Origin: Leptobrachium leishanense
Lineage: Eukaryota; Chordata; Amphibia; Anura; Megophryidae
NCBI GenBank assembly: GCA_009667805.1
Contig: RXON01001607.1
Coordinates: 39,057-103,056, forward strand
DNA: 64,000 bases
Direction of reading: 5' to 3'
Shown here: in pieces, positions 12,372-25,614 of the stretch
Position numbering within the stretch: the first letter of the stretch is position 1
How the letters are laid out: every line of letters starts with the position of its first letter
Position numbers and translations under genes: made by a program
Notes under the pieces: model-generated
What the model was told of the DNA's origin: nothing
Databases searched by the model: none
What the model saw: only the letters and a program-made list of their open reading frames with translations

Positions 12372-12780
12372 ATCCCCAGCCGCACACATTGTATCCCCAG
12401 CCGCACACATTGTATCCCCAGCCGCACACATTGTATCCCCAGCCACACACATTGTATCCCCAGCCACACACATTGTATCCCCAGCCGCACACATTGTATC
12501 CCCAGCCGCACACATTGTATCCCCAGCCGCACACATTGTATCCCCAGCCACACGCAGTGTATCCCCAGCCGCACGCATTGTATCCCCAGCCAACACAATG
12601 TATCCCCAGCCACACGCAGTGTATCCCCAGCCACACGCAGTGTATCCCCAGCCACACCCAGTGTATCCCCAGCCACACACAATTTATCCCCAGCCACACA
12701 CAGTGTATCCCCAGCCACACGCAGTGTATCCCCAGCCACACGCAGTATATCCCCAGCCACACGCAGTGTATCCCCAGGTA
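12372..12780. repeat. 21-bp minisatellite upstream of exon E
   Basis: About 20 copies of ccccagccgcacacattgta plus t, grading into a ccacacgcagtgtat form. Because 21 is a multiple of three, all copies stay in one frame and give a false repetitive peptide. In gene orientation it ends about 45 bases before the exon E acceptor. Confidence 0.95.
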
Positions 12781-12839
12781 CACACACAATGTATCTGTGT
12801 TAGTCGTGCAAAGCGTATCTGCGGTACATCCATGTGCGA

Positions 12840-15800
12840 CACTGTTTTGTTTTACGTTATATTATCCCATTTTGTGGAACATGGCGCTGCATTTTATGTT
12901 ATATTGTAGCGTTGTGGAATGTGACGCTGTGTTGTTTTGTTATATTGTAGCGTTGTGGAATGTGACGCCGTGTTGTTTTGTTATATTGTAACGTTGTGGA
13001 ATGTGACGCCGTGTTGTTTTGTTATATTGTAGCGTTGTGGAATGTGACGCTGTGTTGTTTTGTTATATTGTAGCGTTGTGGAATGTGACGCTGTGTTGTT
13101 TTGTTATATTGTAGCGTTGTGGAATGTGGCGCTGTGTTTTATGTTATATTGTAGCGTTGTGGAATGTGACGCTGTGTTGTTTTGTTATATTGTAGCGTTG
13201 TGGAATGTGACGCCGTGTTGTTTTGTTATATTGTAACGTTGTGGAATGTGACGCTGTGTTGTTTTGTTATATTGTAACGTTGTGGAATGTGACGCTGTGT
13301 TGTTTTGTTATATTGTAGCGTTGTGGAATGTGACGCTGTGTTGTTTTTTATATTGTAGCGTTGTGGAATGTGACGCTGGTTGTTTTGTTATATTGTAACG
13401 TTGTGGAATGTGACGCTGTGTTTTTGTTATATTGTAACGTTGTGGAATGTGACGCTGTGTTGTTTTGTTATATTGTAGCGTTGTGGAATGTGACGCCGTG
13501 TTGTTATATTATATTGTAGCGTTGTGGAATGTGACGCCGTGTTGTTTTGTTATATTGTAGCGTTGTGGAATGTGACGCTGTGTTGTTTTATTATATTGTA
13601 GCGTTGTGGAATGTGACGCCGTGTTGTTATATTATATTGTAGCGTTGTGGAATGTGACGCCGTGTTGTTATATTATATTGTAACGTTGTGGAATGTGACG
13701 CTGTGTTGTTATATTATATTGTAGTGTTGTGGAATGTGACGCCGTGTTGTTATTAATATTGTAGCGTTGTGGAATGTGACGCGTGTTGTTATATTATATT
13801 GTAGCGTTGTGGAATGTGACGCCGTGTTGTTATATTATATTGTAACGTTGTGGAATGTGACGCCGTGTTATATTTATTTTAACGTTGTTGTTTGTGTGTG
13901 GAATGTGACGCCGTGTTGTTTTTTATATTGTAGCGTTGTGGAATGTGACGCCGTGTTCTTTTGTTATATTGTAGCGTTGTGGAATGTGACGCCGTGTTGT
14001 TTGTGTTATATGTAGTCGTGTTGTTGTATAATGTGATGCGCGGTGTTGTGTGTGTGTTATAGTAGGGTTGTGGAATGTGACGCCGTGTTGTTTTGTTATA
14101 TTGTAGCGTTGTGGAATGTGACGCCGTGTTGTTTTGTTATATTGTAGCGTTGTGGAATGTGACGCCGTGTTGTTATATTATATTGTAGCGTTGTGGAATG
14201 TGACGCCGTGTTGTTATATTATATTGTAGCGTTGTGGAATGTGACGCCGTGTTCTTTTGTTATATTGTAGCGTTGTGGAATGTGACGCCGTGTTGTTTTA
14301 TTATATTGTAACGTTGTGGAATGTGACGCTGTGTTCTTTTGTTATATTGTAGTGTTGTGGAATGTGACGCCGTGTTGTTTTGTTATATTGTAACGTTGTG
14401 GAATGTGACGCCGTGTTGTTTTGTTATATTGTAGCGTTGTGGAATGTGACGCCGTGTTGTTTTGTTATATTGTAGCGTTGTGGAATGTGACGCTGTGTTG
14501 TTATATTATATTGTAACGTTGTGGAATGTGACGCTGTGTTGTTTTGTTATATTGTAGCGTTGTGGAATGTGACGCCGTGTTGTTATATTATATTGTAGCG
14601 TTGTGGAATGTGACGCTGTGTTGTTTTGTTATATTGTAGCGTTGTGGAATGTGACGCCGTGTTGTTTTGTTATATTGTAACGTTGTGGAATGTGACGCCG
14701 TGTTGTTATATTATATTGTAGCGTTGTGGAATGTGACGCTGTGTTGTTTTGTTATATTGTAGCGTTGTGGAATGTGACGCCGTGTTGTTTTGTTATATTG
14801 TAACGTTGTGGAATGTGACGCCGTGTTGTTATATTATATTGTAGCGTTGTGGAATGTGACGCTGTGTTGTTTTTATATTGTAGCGTTGTGGAATGTGACG
14901 CTGTTGTTGTTATATTATATTGTAAGCGTTGTGGAATGTGACGCCGTGTTGTTATATTATATTGTAGCATTGTGGAATGTGACGCTGTGTTGTTTTGTTA
15001 TATTGTAGCGTTGTGGAATGTGACGCCGTGTTGTTTTGTTATATTGTAACGTTGTGGAATGTGACGCCGTGTTGTTATATTATATTGTAGCGTTGTGGAA
15101 TGTGACGCCGTGTTGTTATGTTATATTGTAACGTTGTGGAATGTGACGCCGTGTTGTTTTGTTATATTGTAACGTTGTGGAATGTGACGCCGTGTTGTTT
15201 TGTTATATTGTAGAGGTTGTGGAATGTGACGCCGTGTTGTTATATTATATTGTAGCGTTGTGGAATGTGACGCCGTGTTGTTATATTATATTGTAGCGTT
15301 GTGGAATGTGACGCCGTGTTGTTATATTATATTGTAGCGTTGTGGAATGTGACGCTGTTTTTTGTTATATTGTAGCGTTGTGGAATGTGACGCCGTGTTG
15401 TTTTGTTATATTGTAGCGTTGTGGAATGTGACGCCGGTTGTTATATTATATTGTAGCGTTGTGGAATGTGACGCCGTGTTGTTTTGTTATATTGTAGCGT
15501 TGTGGAATGTGACGCCGTGTTGTTTTGTTATTATATGTAACGTTGTGGAATGTGACGCCGTGTTGTTATATTATATTGTAGCATTGTGGAATGTGACGCC
15601 GTGTTGTTTTGTTATATTGTAGCGTTGTGGAATGTGACGCCGTGTTGTTTTGTTATATTGTAGCGTTGTGGAATGTGACGCCGTGTTGTTATATTATATT
15701 GTAGCGTTGTGGAATGTGACGCTGTGTTGTTTTGTTATATTATAGCGTTGTGGAATGTGACGCTGTGTTGTTATATTATATTGTAGCGTTGTGGAATGTG

Positions 15801-18800
15801 ACGCTGTGTTGTTTTGTTATATTGTAGCGTTGTGGAATGTGACGCTGTGTTGTTATATTATATTGTAGCTTTGTGGAATGTGACGCTGTGTTGTTTTGTT
15901 ATATTGTAGTGTTGTGGAATGTGACGCTGTGTTGTTTTGTTATATTGTAGCGTTGTGGAATGTGACGCTGTGTTGTTTTGTTATATTGTAGCGTTGTGGA
16001 ATGTGACGCTGTGTTGTTAAATATTGTAGCGTTGTGGAATGTGACCCTGTGTTGTTTTGTTATATTGTAGCGTTGTGGAATGTGACGCCGTGTTGTTTTG
16101 TTATATTGTACGTTGTGGAATGTGACGCCGTGGTGTTTTGTTATATTGTAGCGTTGTGGAATGTGACGCCGTGTTGTTATATTATATTGTAGCGTTGTGG
16201 ATGTGACGCCGTGTTGTTTTGTTATATGTAGCGTTGTGGAATGTGACGCCGTGTTGTATATTTATATTGTAACGTTGTGGAATGTGACGCTGTGTTTTTT
16301 GTTATATTGTAGCGTTGTGGAATGTGACGCCGTGTTGTTTGTTAATATTGTAGACGTTGTGGAATGTGACGCCGTGTTGTTTTGTTATATTGTAGCGTTG
16401 TGGAATGTGACGCCGTGTTGTTATATTATATTGTAGCGTTGTGGAATGTGACGCCGTGTTGTTTTGTTATATTGTAGCGTTGTGGAATGTGACGCCGTGT
16501 TGTTATATTATATTGTAACGTTGTGGAATGTGACGCCGTGTTGTTTTGTTATATTGTAGCGTTGTGGAATGTGACGCCGTGTTGTTTTGTTATATTGTAG
16601 CGTTGTGGAATGTGACGCCGTGTTGTTTTTATTATGTAACGTTGTGGAATGTGACGCCGTGTTGTTATTATATTGTAGCATGTGGAATGTGACGCCGTGT
16701 TGTTATATTATATTGTAGCGTTGTGGAATGTGACGCTGTGTTGTTTTGTTATATTGTAGCGTTGTGGAATGTGACGCCGTGTTGTTTTGTTATATTGTAG
16801 CGTTGTGGAATGTGACGCCGTGTTGTTTTGTTATATTGTAGCGTTGTGGAATGTGACGCCGTGTTGTTTTGTTATATTGTAACGTTGTGGAATGTGACGC
16901 TGTGTTGTTTTGTTATATTGTAACGTTGTGGAATGTGACGCTGTGTTGTTTTGTTATATTGTAGCGTTGTGGAATGTGACGCCGTGTTGTTTTGTTATAT
17001 TGTAACGTTGTGGAATGTGACGCCGTGTTGTTTTGTTATATTGTAGCGTTGTGGAATGTGACGCTGTGTTGTTTTGTTATATTGTAGCGTTGTGGAATGT
17101 GACGCCGTGTTGTTTTGTTATATTGTAGCGTTGTGGAATGTGACGCCGTGTTGTTTTGTTATATTGTAGCGTTGTGGAATGTGACGCCGTGTTGTTTTGT
17201 TATATTGTAACGTTGTGGAATGTGACGCTGTGTTGTTTTGTTATATTGTAGCGTTGTGGAATGTGACGCCGTGTTGTTTTGTTATATTGTAGCGTTGTGG
17301 AATGTGACGCTGTGTTGTTTTATTATATTGTAGCGTTGTGGAATGTGACGCCGTGTTGTTATATTATATTGTAGCGTTGTGGAATGTGACGCCGTGTTGT
17401 TTTGTTATATTGTAGCGTTGTGGAATGTGACGCCGTGTTGTTATATTATATTGTAGCGTTGTGGAATGTGACGCCGTGTTGTTTTGTTATATTGTAGCGT
17501 TGTGGAATGTGACGCTGTGTTGTTTTGTTATATTGTAGCGTTGTGGAATGTGACGCCGTGTTGTTTTGTTATATTGTAACGTTGTGGAATGTGACGCTGT
17601 GTTGTTTTGTTATATTGTAGCGTTGTGGAATGTGACGCCGTGTTGTTTTGTTATATTGTAGCGTTGTGGAATGTGACGCTGTGTTGTTTTGTTATATTGT
17701 AACGTTGTGGAATGTGACGCTGTGTTGTTTTGTTATATTGTAGCGTTGTGGAATGTGACGCGTGTTTTTTGTTATATTGTAACGTTGTGGAATGTGACGC
17801 CGTGTTGTTTTGTTATATTGTAACGTTGTGGAATGTGACGCTGTGTTGTTTTGTTATATTGTAGCGTTGTGGAATGTGACGCTGTGTTGTTTTGTTATAT
17901 TGTAGCGTTGTGGAATGTGACGCTGTGTTGTTATATTATATTGTAACGTTGTGGAATGTGACGCTGTGTTGTTTTGTTATATTGTAGCGTTGTGGAATGT
18001 GACGCCGTGTTGTTTTGTTATATTGTAACGTTGTGGAATGTGACGCCGTGTTGTTTTGTTATATTGTAGCGTTGTGGAATGTGACGCCGTGTTGTTATAT
18101 TATATTGTAGCGTTGTGGAATGTGACGCCGTGTTGTTTTGTTATATTGTAGCGTTGTGGAATGTGACGCCGTGTTGTTATATTATATTGTAACGTTGTGG
18201 AATGTGACGCCGTGTTGTTTTGTTATATTGTAGCGTTGTGGAATGTGACGCCGTGTTGTTTGTTATATTGTAGCGTTGTGGAATGTGACGCCGTGTTGTT
18301 ATATTATATTGTAGCGTTGTGGAATGTGACGCCGTGTTGTTTTGTTATATTGTAGCGTTGTGGAATGTGACGCCGTGTTGTTATATTATATTGTAGCGTT
18401 GTGGAATGTGACGCCGTGTTGTTTTGTTATATTGTAGCGTTGTGGAATGTGACGCCGTGTTGTTTTATTATATTGTAACGTTGTGGAATGTGACGCCGTG
18501 TTGTTATATTATATTGTAGCGTTGTGGAATGTGACGCTGTGTTGTTTTGTTATATTGTAGCGTTGTGGAATGTGACGCTGTGTTGTTTTATTATATTGTA
18601 ACGTTGTGGAATGTGACGCCGTGTTGTTATATTATATTGTAACGTTGTGGAATGTGACGCCGTGTTGTTTTGTTATATTGTAACGTTGTGGAATGTGACG
18701 CCGTGTTGTTTTGTTATATTGTAACGTTGTGGAATGTGACGCTGTGTTGTTTTGTTATATTGTAACGTTGTGGAATGTGACGCTGTGTTGTTTTATTATA

Positions 18801-21083
18801 TTGTAGCGTTGTGGAATGTGACGCCGTGTTGTTTTGTTATATTGTAGCGTTGTGGAATGTGACGCTGTGTTGTTTTGTTATATTGTAGCGTTGTGGAATG
18901 TGACGCTGTGTTGTTTTGTTATATTGTAGCGTTGTGGAATGTGACGCCGTGTTGTTTTGTTATATTGTAGCGTTGTGGAATGTGACGCCGTGTTGTTTTA
19001 TTATATTGTAGCGTTGTGGAATGTGACGCTGTGTTGTTTTGTTATATTGTAGCGTTGTGGAATGTGACGCTGTGTTGTTTTGTTATATTGTAGCGTTGTG
19101 GAATGTGACGCTGTGTTGTTTTGTTATATTGTAGCGTTGTGGAATGTGACGCTGTGTTGTTTTGTATATTGTAGCGTTGTGGAATGTGACGCCGTGTTGT
19201 TATTTATATTGTAGCGTTGTGGAATGTGACGCTGTGTTGTTTTGTTATATTGTAGCGTTGTGGAATGTGACGCTGTTGTGTTTTGTTATATTGTAGCGTT
19301 GTGGAATGTGACGCTGTGTTGTTTTGTTATATTGTAGCGTTGTGGAATGTGACGCTGTGTTGTTTTGTTATATTGTAACGTTGTGGAATGTGACGCCGTG
19401 TTGTTTTATTATATTGTAACGTTGTGGAATGTGACGCTGTGTTGTTTTGTTATATTGTAGCGTTGTGGAATGTGACGCCGTGTTGTTATATTATATTGTA
19501 GCGTTGTGGAATGTGACGCTGTGTTATATTATATTGTAGCGTTGTGGAATGTGACGCTGTGTTGTTTTGTTATATTGTAGCGTTGTGGAATGTGACGCTG
19601 TGTTGTTATGTTATATTGTAGCGTTGTGGAATGTGACGCTGTGTTGTTATATTATATTGTAGCGTTGTGGAATGTGACGCTGTGTTGTTATATTATATTG
19701 TAGCGTTGTGGAATGTGACGCCGTGTTGTTATATTATATTGTAGCGTTGTGGAATGTGACGCCTGTGTTGTTATATTATATTGTAGCGTTGTGGAATGTG
19801 ACGCTGTGTTGTTTTGTTATATTGTAGCGTTGTGGAATGTGACGCCGTGTTGTTTTGTTATATTGTAGCGTTGTGGAATGTGACGCTGTGTTGTTTTGTT
19901 ATATTGTAGCGTTGTGGAATGTGACGCTGTGTTGTTTTGTTATATTGTAGCGTTGTGGAATGTGACGCCGTGTTGTTATATTATATTGTAGCGTTGTGGA
20001 ATGTGACGCTGTGTTGTTATATTATATTGTAGCGTTGTGGAATGTGACGCTGTGTTGTTATATTATATTGTAGCGTTGTGGAATGTGACGCCGTGTTGTT
20101 TTGTTATATTGTAGCGTTGTGGAATGTGACGCTGTGTTGTTATATTATATTGTAGCGTTGTGGAATGTGACGCTGTTGTTGTTATATTATTATGTAGCGT
20201 TGTGGAATGTGACGCTGTGTTGTTTTGTTATATTGTAGCGTTGTGGAATGTGACGCCGTGTTGTTTTGTTATATTGTAGCGTTGTGGAATGTGACGCTGT
20301 GTTGTTATATTATATTATAGCGTTGTGGAATGTGACGCTGTGTTGTTATATTATATTGTAGCGTTGTGGAATGTGACGCTGTGTTGTTATATTATATTGT
20401 AGCGTTGTGGAATGTGACGCCGTGTTGTTTGTTATATTGTATAGCGTTGTGGAATGTGACGCCGTGTTGTTTTGTTATATTGTAGCGTTGTGGAATGTGA
20501 CGCTGTGTTGTTATATTATATTATAGCGTTGTGGAATGTGACGCTGTGTGTTTGTTATATTGTAGCGTTGTGGAATGTGACGCTGTGTTGTTATATTATA
20601 TTATAGCGTTGTGGAATGTGACGCTGTGTTGTTATATTATATTGTAGCGTTGTGGAATGTGACGCCGTGTTGTTTTGTTATATTGTAGCGTTGTGGAATG
20701 TGACGCCGTGTTGTTTTGTTATATTGTAACGTTGTGGAATGTGACGCCGTGTTGTTTTGTTATATTGTAGCGTTGTGGAATGTGACGCCGTTGTATAAAT
20801 GTAGCGTTGTGGAATGTGACGCGTGTTGTTTTGTTATATTGTAGTTGTGGAATGTGACGCCGTGTTGTTATATTATATTGTAGCATTGTGGAATGTGACG
20901 CCGTGTGTTTGTTATATTGTAGCGTTGTGGAATGTGACGCCGTGTTGTTATATTATATTGTAGCGTTGTGGAATGTGACGCTGTGTTGTTTTGTTATATT
21001 GTAACGTTGTGGAATGTGACACTGTGTTGCTTTGTGATGTTGTTGCGTTGTGGAATGTGTCGCCGTGTTGCTTTGTGATGTTT
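12840..21083. repeat. 41-bp minisatellite (~8.2 kb), largest block in window
   Basis: About 200 copies of ttgtagcgttgtggaatgtg plus acgccgtgttgttttgttata. Three common variable sites are tagc/taac, gccg/gctg, and ttttgttata/atattatatt. Nearly the whole 8.8-kb intron between exons D and E consists of this array and the 21-bp array. The stretch about 13740-14080 is unusually degenerate, with many 1-8 base indels. Copies decay again in the last 100 bases before exon D. Confidence 0.97.
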
Positions 21084-21157
21084 TAGAGATGGTGAACGCA
21101 GCGCTGCAGCAGCTGATTAGATCTCGGAGCGAGTAATAAAGCAGTAATGAGTTGTAC

Positions 21158-21236
21158 CTTCCCATCCTGTGAGCCAGGACGCCGAAGATATTGGTTCCAA
21201 TGAGATAAGAGATGCTGGCCGGAATAAACGCTACAC
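21158..21236 (-). CDS. slc18a2: slc18a2 exon D (TM8)
   Basis: The exon completes Gly and reads [20 protein letters not shown] followed by AHRMG plus AG. The acceptor is tttcacag and the donor gtacaa. It encodes TM8. The Tyr of SISYLIG equals human Tyr341, which lines the ligand site in recent structures as I recall them. The intron on its downstream side is almost pure 41-bp repeat. Confidence 0.93.
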
Positions 21237-21571
21237 CTGTGAAAAGAAGCAGACGTCTGCGTGTCAGCGCGCTCGTCAATAGCAATGAAACATTAATGAA
21301 AAGCACAGCTTTAATATCCGGAGCGAGTGCCCGCTCTGAATCCCGCAGCGGGGGGCTGCTGCCCACAGGAAATCAGACAAGGGGGCCATTCACTAAACAG
21401 TGACATTCCATCAGCTGAATGTGCAGGCAGAACGAGCCGGAAACCTTCTCCAATCTGCTGGCTTTCACTCCCTCATTTACACATGAAGAATTCACTGTCC
21501 AGTGGATCCACCCCCTCCCTCCATGGGGTAAGCTCGCACTCTTCGGTTCTAGTTCTACCCCCACTCTGTCA
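21237..21571. other. Unique intron sequence
   Basis: Ordinary intron sequence between exon D and the 3' end of a CR1-like LINE. No exon or element end was recognised. Confidence 0.5.
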
Positions 21572-22283
21572 CATAGAAACATAAAAACATAGAAAGTGTC
21601 GGCAGATAAGAACCTTTCGGCGCATCTAGTCGCCCAATTACATGGATACTTTACCTGGATTTATCTTTTGTTTAGGATAGCCTTATGCCTATCCCATGCC
21701 TGCTTAAATTCAATCACTGTTTTGGCCTCTACCACTTCTACTGGAAGACTGTTCCATGTATCCACCACCCTCTCAGTAAAATAATGCTTCCTGATGTTAC
21801 TTTTAAACCTTTGCCCCTCTAATCTAAGACTATGTCCTCTTGTTTTGCTACTTTGTTTCCTTTTAAATATACTCCCTTCCTCTACCTTGTGGATTCCCTT
21901 TACGTATTTAAATGTTTCTATCATATCTCCTCTGTCTCGTCTTTTTTCCAAGCTGTACATGTTAAGATCATTAAGCCTTTCCTGGTAACTTTTCTCCTTC
22001 AAGCCGTACACCATTTTAGTAGCCCTTCTCTGAACTCTCTCTAAGATGTCTATATCCTTCTGGAGATACGGTCTCCAGTACTGCACACAGTACTCCAAGT
22101 GAGGTCTCACCAGTGCTCTGTACAGTGGCATGAGCACTTCCCTTTTCCTACTGCTAATACCTCTCCCTACAAAACCAAGCATTCTGCCACCATTTCCAAG
22201 CATTCTGCCAGCATTTCCTGCTGCTCTATTACATTGACTACTTACCCTTAGATCCTCTGAAATAATAACCCCTAAATCCCAAC
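21572..22283 (-). mobile_element. CR1-like LINE, 3' portion (reverse-transcriptase C terminus and 3' tail)
   Basis: The minus strand encodes a typical CR1-group C terminus: DLGVIISEDLRVSSQC, LVRPHLEYCVQYW, LERVQRRATKMVYGL, YQERLNDLNMYSLEKRRDRG, and later WNSLPVEVVEAKTVIEFKQA. The 3' tail shows 8-mer repeats (TTTCTATG, TTTTTATG, TTTCTATG), the usual CR1 ending. The 5' continuation is found about 4.8 kb away at 27091-27617 because an LTR retrotransposon inserted here. The copy is a fossil: its RT is 5'-truncated and carries a frameshift. Confidence 0.88.
22279..22283. repeat. Target-site duplication CCAAC, left copy
   Basis: CCAAC directly precedes TGTCATGG of the 5' LTR. The same five bases follow the 3' LTR at 27086-27090. 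This fixes both ends of the inserted LTR retrotransposon. Confidence 0.9.
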
Positions 22284-23400
22284 TGTCATGGAACTGACGT
22301 AGCGCTCCCCACGTCAAACCCCAAGATTTTTATTTCCATGGCGAAAACCCCAAAAGACATAGACCGTTGCTTTGGGGAAGACCTTATGTTCATTTATATT
22401 GTGTGGTTTTAAATATGTTTTACATCGTTTGGTTTTAGTTTAATTTAGTTTAGTGAAAAATGACATAGCTTTGGTTTTAAAATACTATATTCCTGTAGGT
22501 AAATGTGTCTTTGTATAAAACAGTAAACAAGCTTTGCTGTTGTGTAAATTATGCGTCAGGGATTTTCCCCATTATCTAAGTACATGTTTAATTTAAGGGA
22601 TCTCTGATAGAGTGTGTGTTTAATCTGATGTGCTGGAACAATAGATGTACAAATGTTATGTGGACTGAAGGCTAAGAGAATGTGAAGAATTGATTGTAAA
22701 TAACTGCCATACCTCATTGTATGGATAGGCTCCTAATTAGTATGGGGCTCATTGTATTAGCTCCTAATTAGTATGGACCTCATTGTATGGGTAGGCTCCT
22801 AATTAGTATGGGGAAACACCTCATTGTATGGATAGGCTCCTAATTAGTATGGGTATGCAAATTATGACTGTCCTTCTTGAGCATAAATAGTGGCGTTGTT
22901 CATTAAAGGATTCAGATCATCTGAGTGTTTGAAACATACAGCTCTGCCTGGTGTTGTCATTTCACGTCGGCTATATCTCACCACTACCCAGGAACGGGTC
23001 ATTTTAACTCCGCAGCAGAACCTCGATTCGCTGCGCCGTTGCGCCACCTTGAATTGGTACCTCGGGATACCGCAACCACCCCGAATTGGGACCTCGACTC
23101 AGCGCCGTGCCTGCATCTTCAAGGAGACTCTACCGAACCGCGGTTCACCACGCAGACCGTCTCCAGCCTTTCAATGGTCAGTAGATCCGCTGCCGGGACG
23201 CCGAGTGCCGTGCCACTCGGTAGTCGGGCGGATTTCCACCGTGGGTGCCCCATCTACTCTCCAGATCTCCACCGCCACGTGGTCTTCTACCCAAGCCGCT
23301 CGAGACGCCGGGTGCCGTGCCACTCGGTAGTCGGGCTTGGCAACACCAAAGAGGGGGTCAGATAGAGCAGGACCGCAGGCGGATACTCCATTCCGTCACA
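22284..23400 (+). repeat. 5' LTR, 1117 bp
   Basis: Starts TGTCATGGAACTGACG and ends CCATTCCGTCACA. It contains four copies of a subrepeat tcattgtatggataggctcc plus taattagtatgg at 22713-22854, against two in the 3' LTR. A TATA-like gcataaatag at about 22881 is the likely promoter. The long GC-rich part after it would be the R-U5 region. Confidence 0.88.
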
Positions 23401-23401
23401 T

Positions 23402-23420
23402 TGGTGGCAAGCGGTGGGAT
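23402..23420 (+). other. Candidate primer binding site (tRNA-Leu-like)
   Basis: TGGTGGCAAGCGGTGGGAT starts one base after the 5' LTR. Its complement matches the 3' end of a vertebrate tRNA-Leu with CCA (from memory), except for one extra A in the middle. The assignment is inference. Confidence 0.55.
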
Positions 23421-23452
23421 AGCTCTCTGCACCCCCCAAGAAGACCCTCGCC

Positions 23453-24094
23453 ATGGTGGTGTACAGTCACTACACCAGGGACACCCTACGTGGCATGTTG
23501 GAGACTCGGGGAGGAAATCCCGGCAACAAAAATAAGAAAACCCTGGTGAAGGAGCTTCACAGGATGGACCAGCAACTGATAAGCGTCCCCAACCCCGTAG
23601 AACCCTGGTTCGAGGTTTACAGCACGCCTGGAGCTTCATCCAAGGAATCTACACCCCTCAGCGATACCTCTTTTGTGATTTACAGCGCGCCTGGAGTTGT
23701 AATTGAGGACACCGCACATCCCAGCGACCCTTGGATGGAGGCTTACAGCTCGCCTGGAGCTGCATCCGAGGACGCCACACCCCCCAGCGATACCTCTTTT
23801 GTGATTTACAGCGCGCCTGGAGTTGTAATTGAGGACACAGGACCCCCGTCCATAAGAGACCGGTTCCAGCGAAGAGTAAGGAGGGCGATGGCCCAGGCCC
23901 AGGCGGATGCACCTGGTACCTGGCAGGACGAGCACTGGTGGAAAGATTTTGTCCGCCAGGAGATGTGGAACGAAGCCATTCAACAGGAGGAGGACTGCCC
24001 TGAAGAAGCCCTTCCCACTTATACGGAGAGGTTCGAGCACCAGTGGTACTTACGGGTGCCCTTTTTGGAGCACAGCCCCGAGAGGAATGGCTGA
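23453..24094 (+). CDS. Retrotransposon gag-position protein, N-terminal part (213 aa)
   Basis: First ATG after the 5' LTR and primer site, in the position of gag. The start MVVYSHYTRDTLRGMLETRG followed by basic NKNKKTLVKEL resembles a small SAP-like helix-extended-loop-helix motif, a weak match by eye. Residues 45-140 hold tandem near-repeats of VYSAPGVVIEDTAPPSD type (about 27 residues each, four copies). The rest is acidic and Trp-rich. No nucleocapsid Cys-His box is present. The frame ends shortly after a second frame opens, so the original protein was probably longer. Function unknown. Confidence 0.5.
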   Translation: MVVYSHYTRDTLRGMLETRGGNPGNKNKKTLVKELHRMDQQLISVPNPVEPWFEVYSTPGASSKESTPLSDTSFVIYSAPGVVIEDTAHPSDPWMEAYSSPGAASEDATPPSDTSFVIYSAPGVVIEDTGPPSIRDRFQRRVRRAMAQAQADAPGTWQDEHWWKDFVRQEMWNEAIQQEEDCPEEALPTYTERFEHQWYLRVPFLEHSPERNG

Positions 24095-24680
24095 CGGAGC
24101 TAGGTGAACTGGTCCAGAGCGAAATTATACTGGACACCAGCTACAGAGCCCTCCAGTGGTTTACGTCCCAACTAATGCCCAGCACAGCAGACAGCGGCCC
24201 AACAAAAGGCTTCGACTACGGCGGCACAGGGCTGCTGTATACAAGGATGGGCAAAGACCCCGGTTTTGGGGACGACACAGAGTGGCGGCGGGAACAACTC
24301 CTGGACCTCCGGTATGAGGAACTGGAAGACCTTGACGATGACCGTGAGGCAGAGGAACTGGAGTTTCTGGTTGAGCAGGAATGGGAGCTCGAAAAGGCCT
24401 ACAAAAGGCTGTTCGACGACGCTCCACAGCTAGGCCTGAGCCCCATTACCTGGGACTGTCTAGCGGAAGAAGCAGACAGCCCAAGTGACACTGAAGTATT
24501 GGAGCCCGAGATGCTCCCATGGGTCCCCGTCGGGACCACAGTAGATGAGCCGGCCAGCTCAGAAGAAGCACGGCAGGTGCCAAGCGACCAGAATGGGCCG
24601 CGTAAAGGGTCCGAGTGGCCCAGTGAGGAAGTTATCCTCCCACCCCCGCAAGAAGACACTGTGGCAGTGTCCGTTTACCC

Positions 24681-25614
24681 AGCAGAAGAGCTGGCAACGG
24701 GGCAGAGTGCCGCTGGCCTCTGCCCACCCTCCCTCATCTGCCCCGAGGAGCAGAAGGAGGATTTCCCGAGCTGCTTATCACGCAGCCGCTTACCCCATCC
24801 ACCCCCTGGACTTTGTTCCTGTACCCACCTCCCCAGCAGAAGAGCTGGCAACGGGGCAGAGTGCCGCTGGCCTCTGCCCACCCTCCCTCGTCTGCCCCGA
24901 GGAGCAGAAGGAGGATTTACCTGAGCTGCTTATCCCGCAGCCGTTGACCCCATCTGACCCCCTGGACTTTGTTCCTGTACCCACCTCCCCAGCAGAAGAG
25001 CTGGCAATGCGGCAGAGTGCCGCTGGCCTCTGCCCACCCTCCATCGTCTGCCCTGAGGAGCCGAAGGAGGATTTACCCGAGCTGCTTATCCCGCAGCCGT
25101 TGACCCCATCCAACCGCCTGGACGTCATTCCTGCACCCGCTTCCCCAGCAGAAGAGCTGGCAACCGGACAGAGTGCCGCTGGCCTCTGCCCATCCTCCAC
25201 CATCTGCCCTGAGGAGCAGAAGGGGGATACCCTCGAGCTGCTTATCCCGCAGCCGCTTACCCCATCCAACCCCCTGGACTTTGTTCCTGTACCCACCTCC
25301 CCAGCAGAAGATCTGGCAATGGCGCAGAGTGCCGCTGGCCTCTGCCCACCCTCCATCGTCTGCCCTGAGGAGCCGAAGGAGGATTTACCCGGGCTGCTTA
25401 TCCCGCAGCCGTTGACCCCATCCGACCCCCTGGACTTTGTTCCCACACCCGCTTACCCAGCAGAAGAGCTGGCAACGGGGCAGAGTGCCGCTGGCCTCTG
25501 CCCACCCTCTCTCGTCTGTCCCGAGGAGCAGAAAGAGGATACACCGGGCTGCTTATCCCGCAGCCACTGACCCCACCGGAGATGGAGGACGCCATTCTCC
25601 TGCCCGGGGACCCT
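24681..25614 (+). repeat. 156-bp coding tandem repeat, six copies plus a diverged one
   Basis: The landmark agcagaag recurs at 24681, 24835, 24991, 25147, 25303 and 25459 (spacing 154, 156, 156, 156, 156). Copies are more than 85% alike by eye. Each encodes 52 residues rich in Pro, Glu and Leu. Confidence 0.92.

Noticed and set aside
22890..23330. Open frames of 146 codons present in both LTR copies
   Set aside because: They lie within LTR R-U5 sequence and are duplicated because the LTR is; no domain or codon signal.
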